Source: Microcoleus sp. FACHB-831
GTDB lineage: Bacteria; Cyanobacteriota; Cyanobacteriia; Cyanobacteriales; FACHB-T130
Assembly (NCBI RefSeq): GCF_014695585.1
Contig: NZ_JACJON010000009.1
Coordinates: forward strand, 62,001-126,000
Direction: 5' to 3'
DNA: 64,000 nt
Positions 62,878-64,000 of this stretch are shown piece after piece. Every line of letters starts with the position of its first letter. Position 1 is the first letter of the stretch. The position numbers and the translations under genes are program-made. The notes beneath the pieces are model-generated. The model was not told where the DNA came from and ran no database searches. It saw nothing but the letters and a program-made list of their open reading frames with translations.

Positions 62878-64000
62878 ATGACCGCCACTCCTTCCTCAAA
62901 CGTACTGGTATCCGAACAGCCAGCACCTACTTCTCCCGATCGTAGTCTAACTAGCGTTCTCAACCGATTAGAACCATCACCAGAAACTGTCGTTCTGCTC
63001 TTAGCGGTATTAATTGGCACCGCTACGGGCATGGGCGTGGTCACGTTCCACTATTTGATTCACGCGATCCACAGCTTAATGCTGGAAAATTTGATGGGGG
63101 TAATTTTTGGCTGGGGTGCTTGGACTCTAGCCTGCGTTCCCACGGTGGGAGGGCTAATTGTTGGCTTAATGCGCCTTGCTTCGCCTGACTTTGGCCCCAG
63201 CATTTCCTCCCTGATAGCCGCCACTCAAGGCGTACAAAAATTATTACCTCTGCGTCCCGTCACTAAAATGGTCGCCGCTGCCGTTTCATTAGGCTCCGGT
63301 GCATCGTTAGGCCCAGAAGGCCCCAGCGTCGAAATTGGCGCAAATTTTGGGATGCTATTGGGTCAAGTGCTGCAAGTCTCTAGAGAGCGACAGCAGTTAC
63401 TTTTGGGCGCGGGTGCTGCTGCTGGTTTGGCTGCTGGGTTTAATGCCCCGATTGCTGGGGTCTTTTTTGCCCTAGAGGTAGTATTGGGAACTACCTTTGC
63501 AACTTCAGCGGTTAGTGTTGTGTTGCTAGCAGCGGTTGTGGCGTCTTTGATTGCTCAGATTGGATTGGGTGCCCAACCAGCTTTTACGCTCCCAGTATAT
63601 GAAGTCCGCAGCCCCTTAGTGGAATTACCCCTGTACTTAATCTTAGGGGTGTTGGCAAGCCTTGTATCCCTCACCTACACTCAATCCATCGCTCTGGCGC
63701 GGCGTTGCTTTCGGGGTCAGGTTCCGGGCTTGGGGTGGTTGGGAAGCATACCCCGACCGATTCAGCCAGTTATTGGGGGACTGTGCGTGGGTTTGGCAGC
63801 ATTGCAGTGGCCGCAAATCCTGGGCATTGGCTACGAAACAGTAGAAGCCATACTTCAGGATGTTCACTTTTCTTTGGCGGTAATAGTGTCCCTTCTGGTT
63901 GTCAAGCTGGTGATGACGGCGATTAGTTTGGGTAGCGGCTTAGTGGGCGGCATATTTGCTCCGGCGATGTTTCTGGGTGCAACGCTAGGCACTGCTTACG
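62878..64000 (+). CDS. CLC-family chloride channel/transporter, 3' end outside window
   Basis: Integral membrane anion channel or Cl-/H+ exchanger; the frame runs open to the window end (374 codons seen). ATG at 62878 gives a polar N-terminus (about 1-35) before the first helix. Family motifs are present: GSGASLGPEGPSVEIG, including the gating glutamate in GPEGP, then AAAGLAAGFNAPIAGVFFA, and near the end GSGLVGGIFAPAMFLG with the third anion-binding loop. At least eight hydrophobic segments are visible. The end of the membrane domain and any C-terminal CBS domains lie outside the window. Confidence 0.93.
   Translation, partial: MTATPSSNVLVSEQPAPTSPDRSLTSVLNRLEPSPETVVLLLAVLIGTATGMGVVTFHYLIHAIHSLMLENLMGVIFGWGAWTLACVPTVGGLIVGLMRLASPDFGPSISSLIAATQGVQKLLPLRPVTKMVAAAVSLGSGASLGPEGPSVEIGANFGMLLGQVLQVSRERQQLLLGAGAAAGLAAGFNAPIAGVFFALEVVLGTTFATSAVSVVLLAAVVASLIAQIGLGAQPAFTLPVYEVRSPLVELPLYLILGVLASLVSLTYTQSIALARRCFRGQVPGLGWLGSIPRPIQPVIGGLCVGLAALQWPQILGIGYETVEAILQDVHFSLAVIVSLLVVKLVMTAISLGSGLVGGIFAPAMFLGATLGTAY

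Noticed and set aside
1..64000. CRISPR arrays, tRNA or rRNA genes
   Set aside because: No spaced direct repeats of CRISPR type and no cloverleaf or rRNA-like sequence were noticed in any gap; a dedicated RNA search was not possible.

Overview
The window is cyanobacterial chromosome. The palindrome GCGATCGC (HIP1) occurs throughout, inside and between genes. Recognisable genes are typical of filamentous cyanobacteria: a Tic20-family protein, a Ski2-like helicase, HEINNP-type histidine kinases with long PAS/GAF chains, and zinc-ribbon Ser/Thr kinases. Seven-base tandem repeats and repeated palindromes at gene ends fit the same group. No rRNA, tRNA, CRISPR array or complete insertion sequence was found. 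I cannot name a genus from sequence alone.

Layout. 1-15.9 kb is mostly housekeeping: the 3' part of a histidine kinase, glyA, a small Cys-rich protein, a rhomboid protease followed by a Tic20-family protein, an FAH-fold hydrolase, rpsF, a TPR protein, a Ski2-like helicase, a secreted GHL10-type glycosidase-like protein and a MraY/WecA-family transferase. 16.3-26.3 kb is one minus-strand chemosensory cluster, cheR-cheW-mcp-mcp-mcp-cheA; CheA carries its own receiver, and there is no cheB. 26.6-42 kb is sensory: a 1641-residue PAS/GAF kinase, a single-domain response regulator, two paralogous Ser/Thr kinases flanking a decayed receiver fragment, a MASE1 kinase and a four-PAS kinase. 42-47 kb holds a PaaK-like ligase, an HxlR regulator facing a CDGSH/pirin/VOC-remnant group, an SDR, a VOC protein and a serine-recombinase-like protein that has lost catalytic residues. 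48-54.4 kb has a kinase with an ethylene-receptor-like membrane domain, a PlsC-family acyltransferase, an uncharacterised membrane protein and an ArnT-like glycosyltransferase.

54.6-62.5 kb is the most interesting region. A coiled-coil protein is followed by a tight set: an OmpA-type protein predicted to span the inner membrane (cytoplasmic repeats and a roadblock/longin-like region, one membrane helix, two BON domains, an OmpA domain), a Rab-like small GTPase 5 bp downstream, and a PAS-GAF-PAS adenylate cyclase overlapping the GTPase gene by 4 bp. A histidine kinase sharing the cyclase's N-terminal domain lies just beyond. I infer an envelope-to-cytoplasm signalling system in which the GTPase links the envelope protein to cAMP synthesis. 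The window ends inside a CLC-type chloride transporter gene.

Overall, most of the coding capacity is signal transduction. Five histidine kinases share one HisKA/HATPase core, and only one stand-alone receiver is in the window, so partner assignment within the window is not possible.
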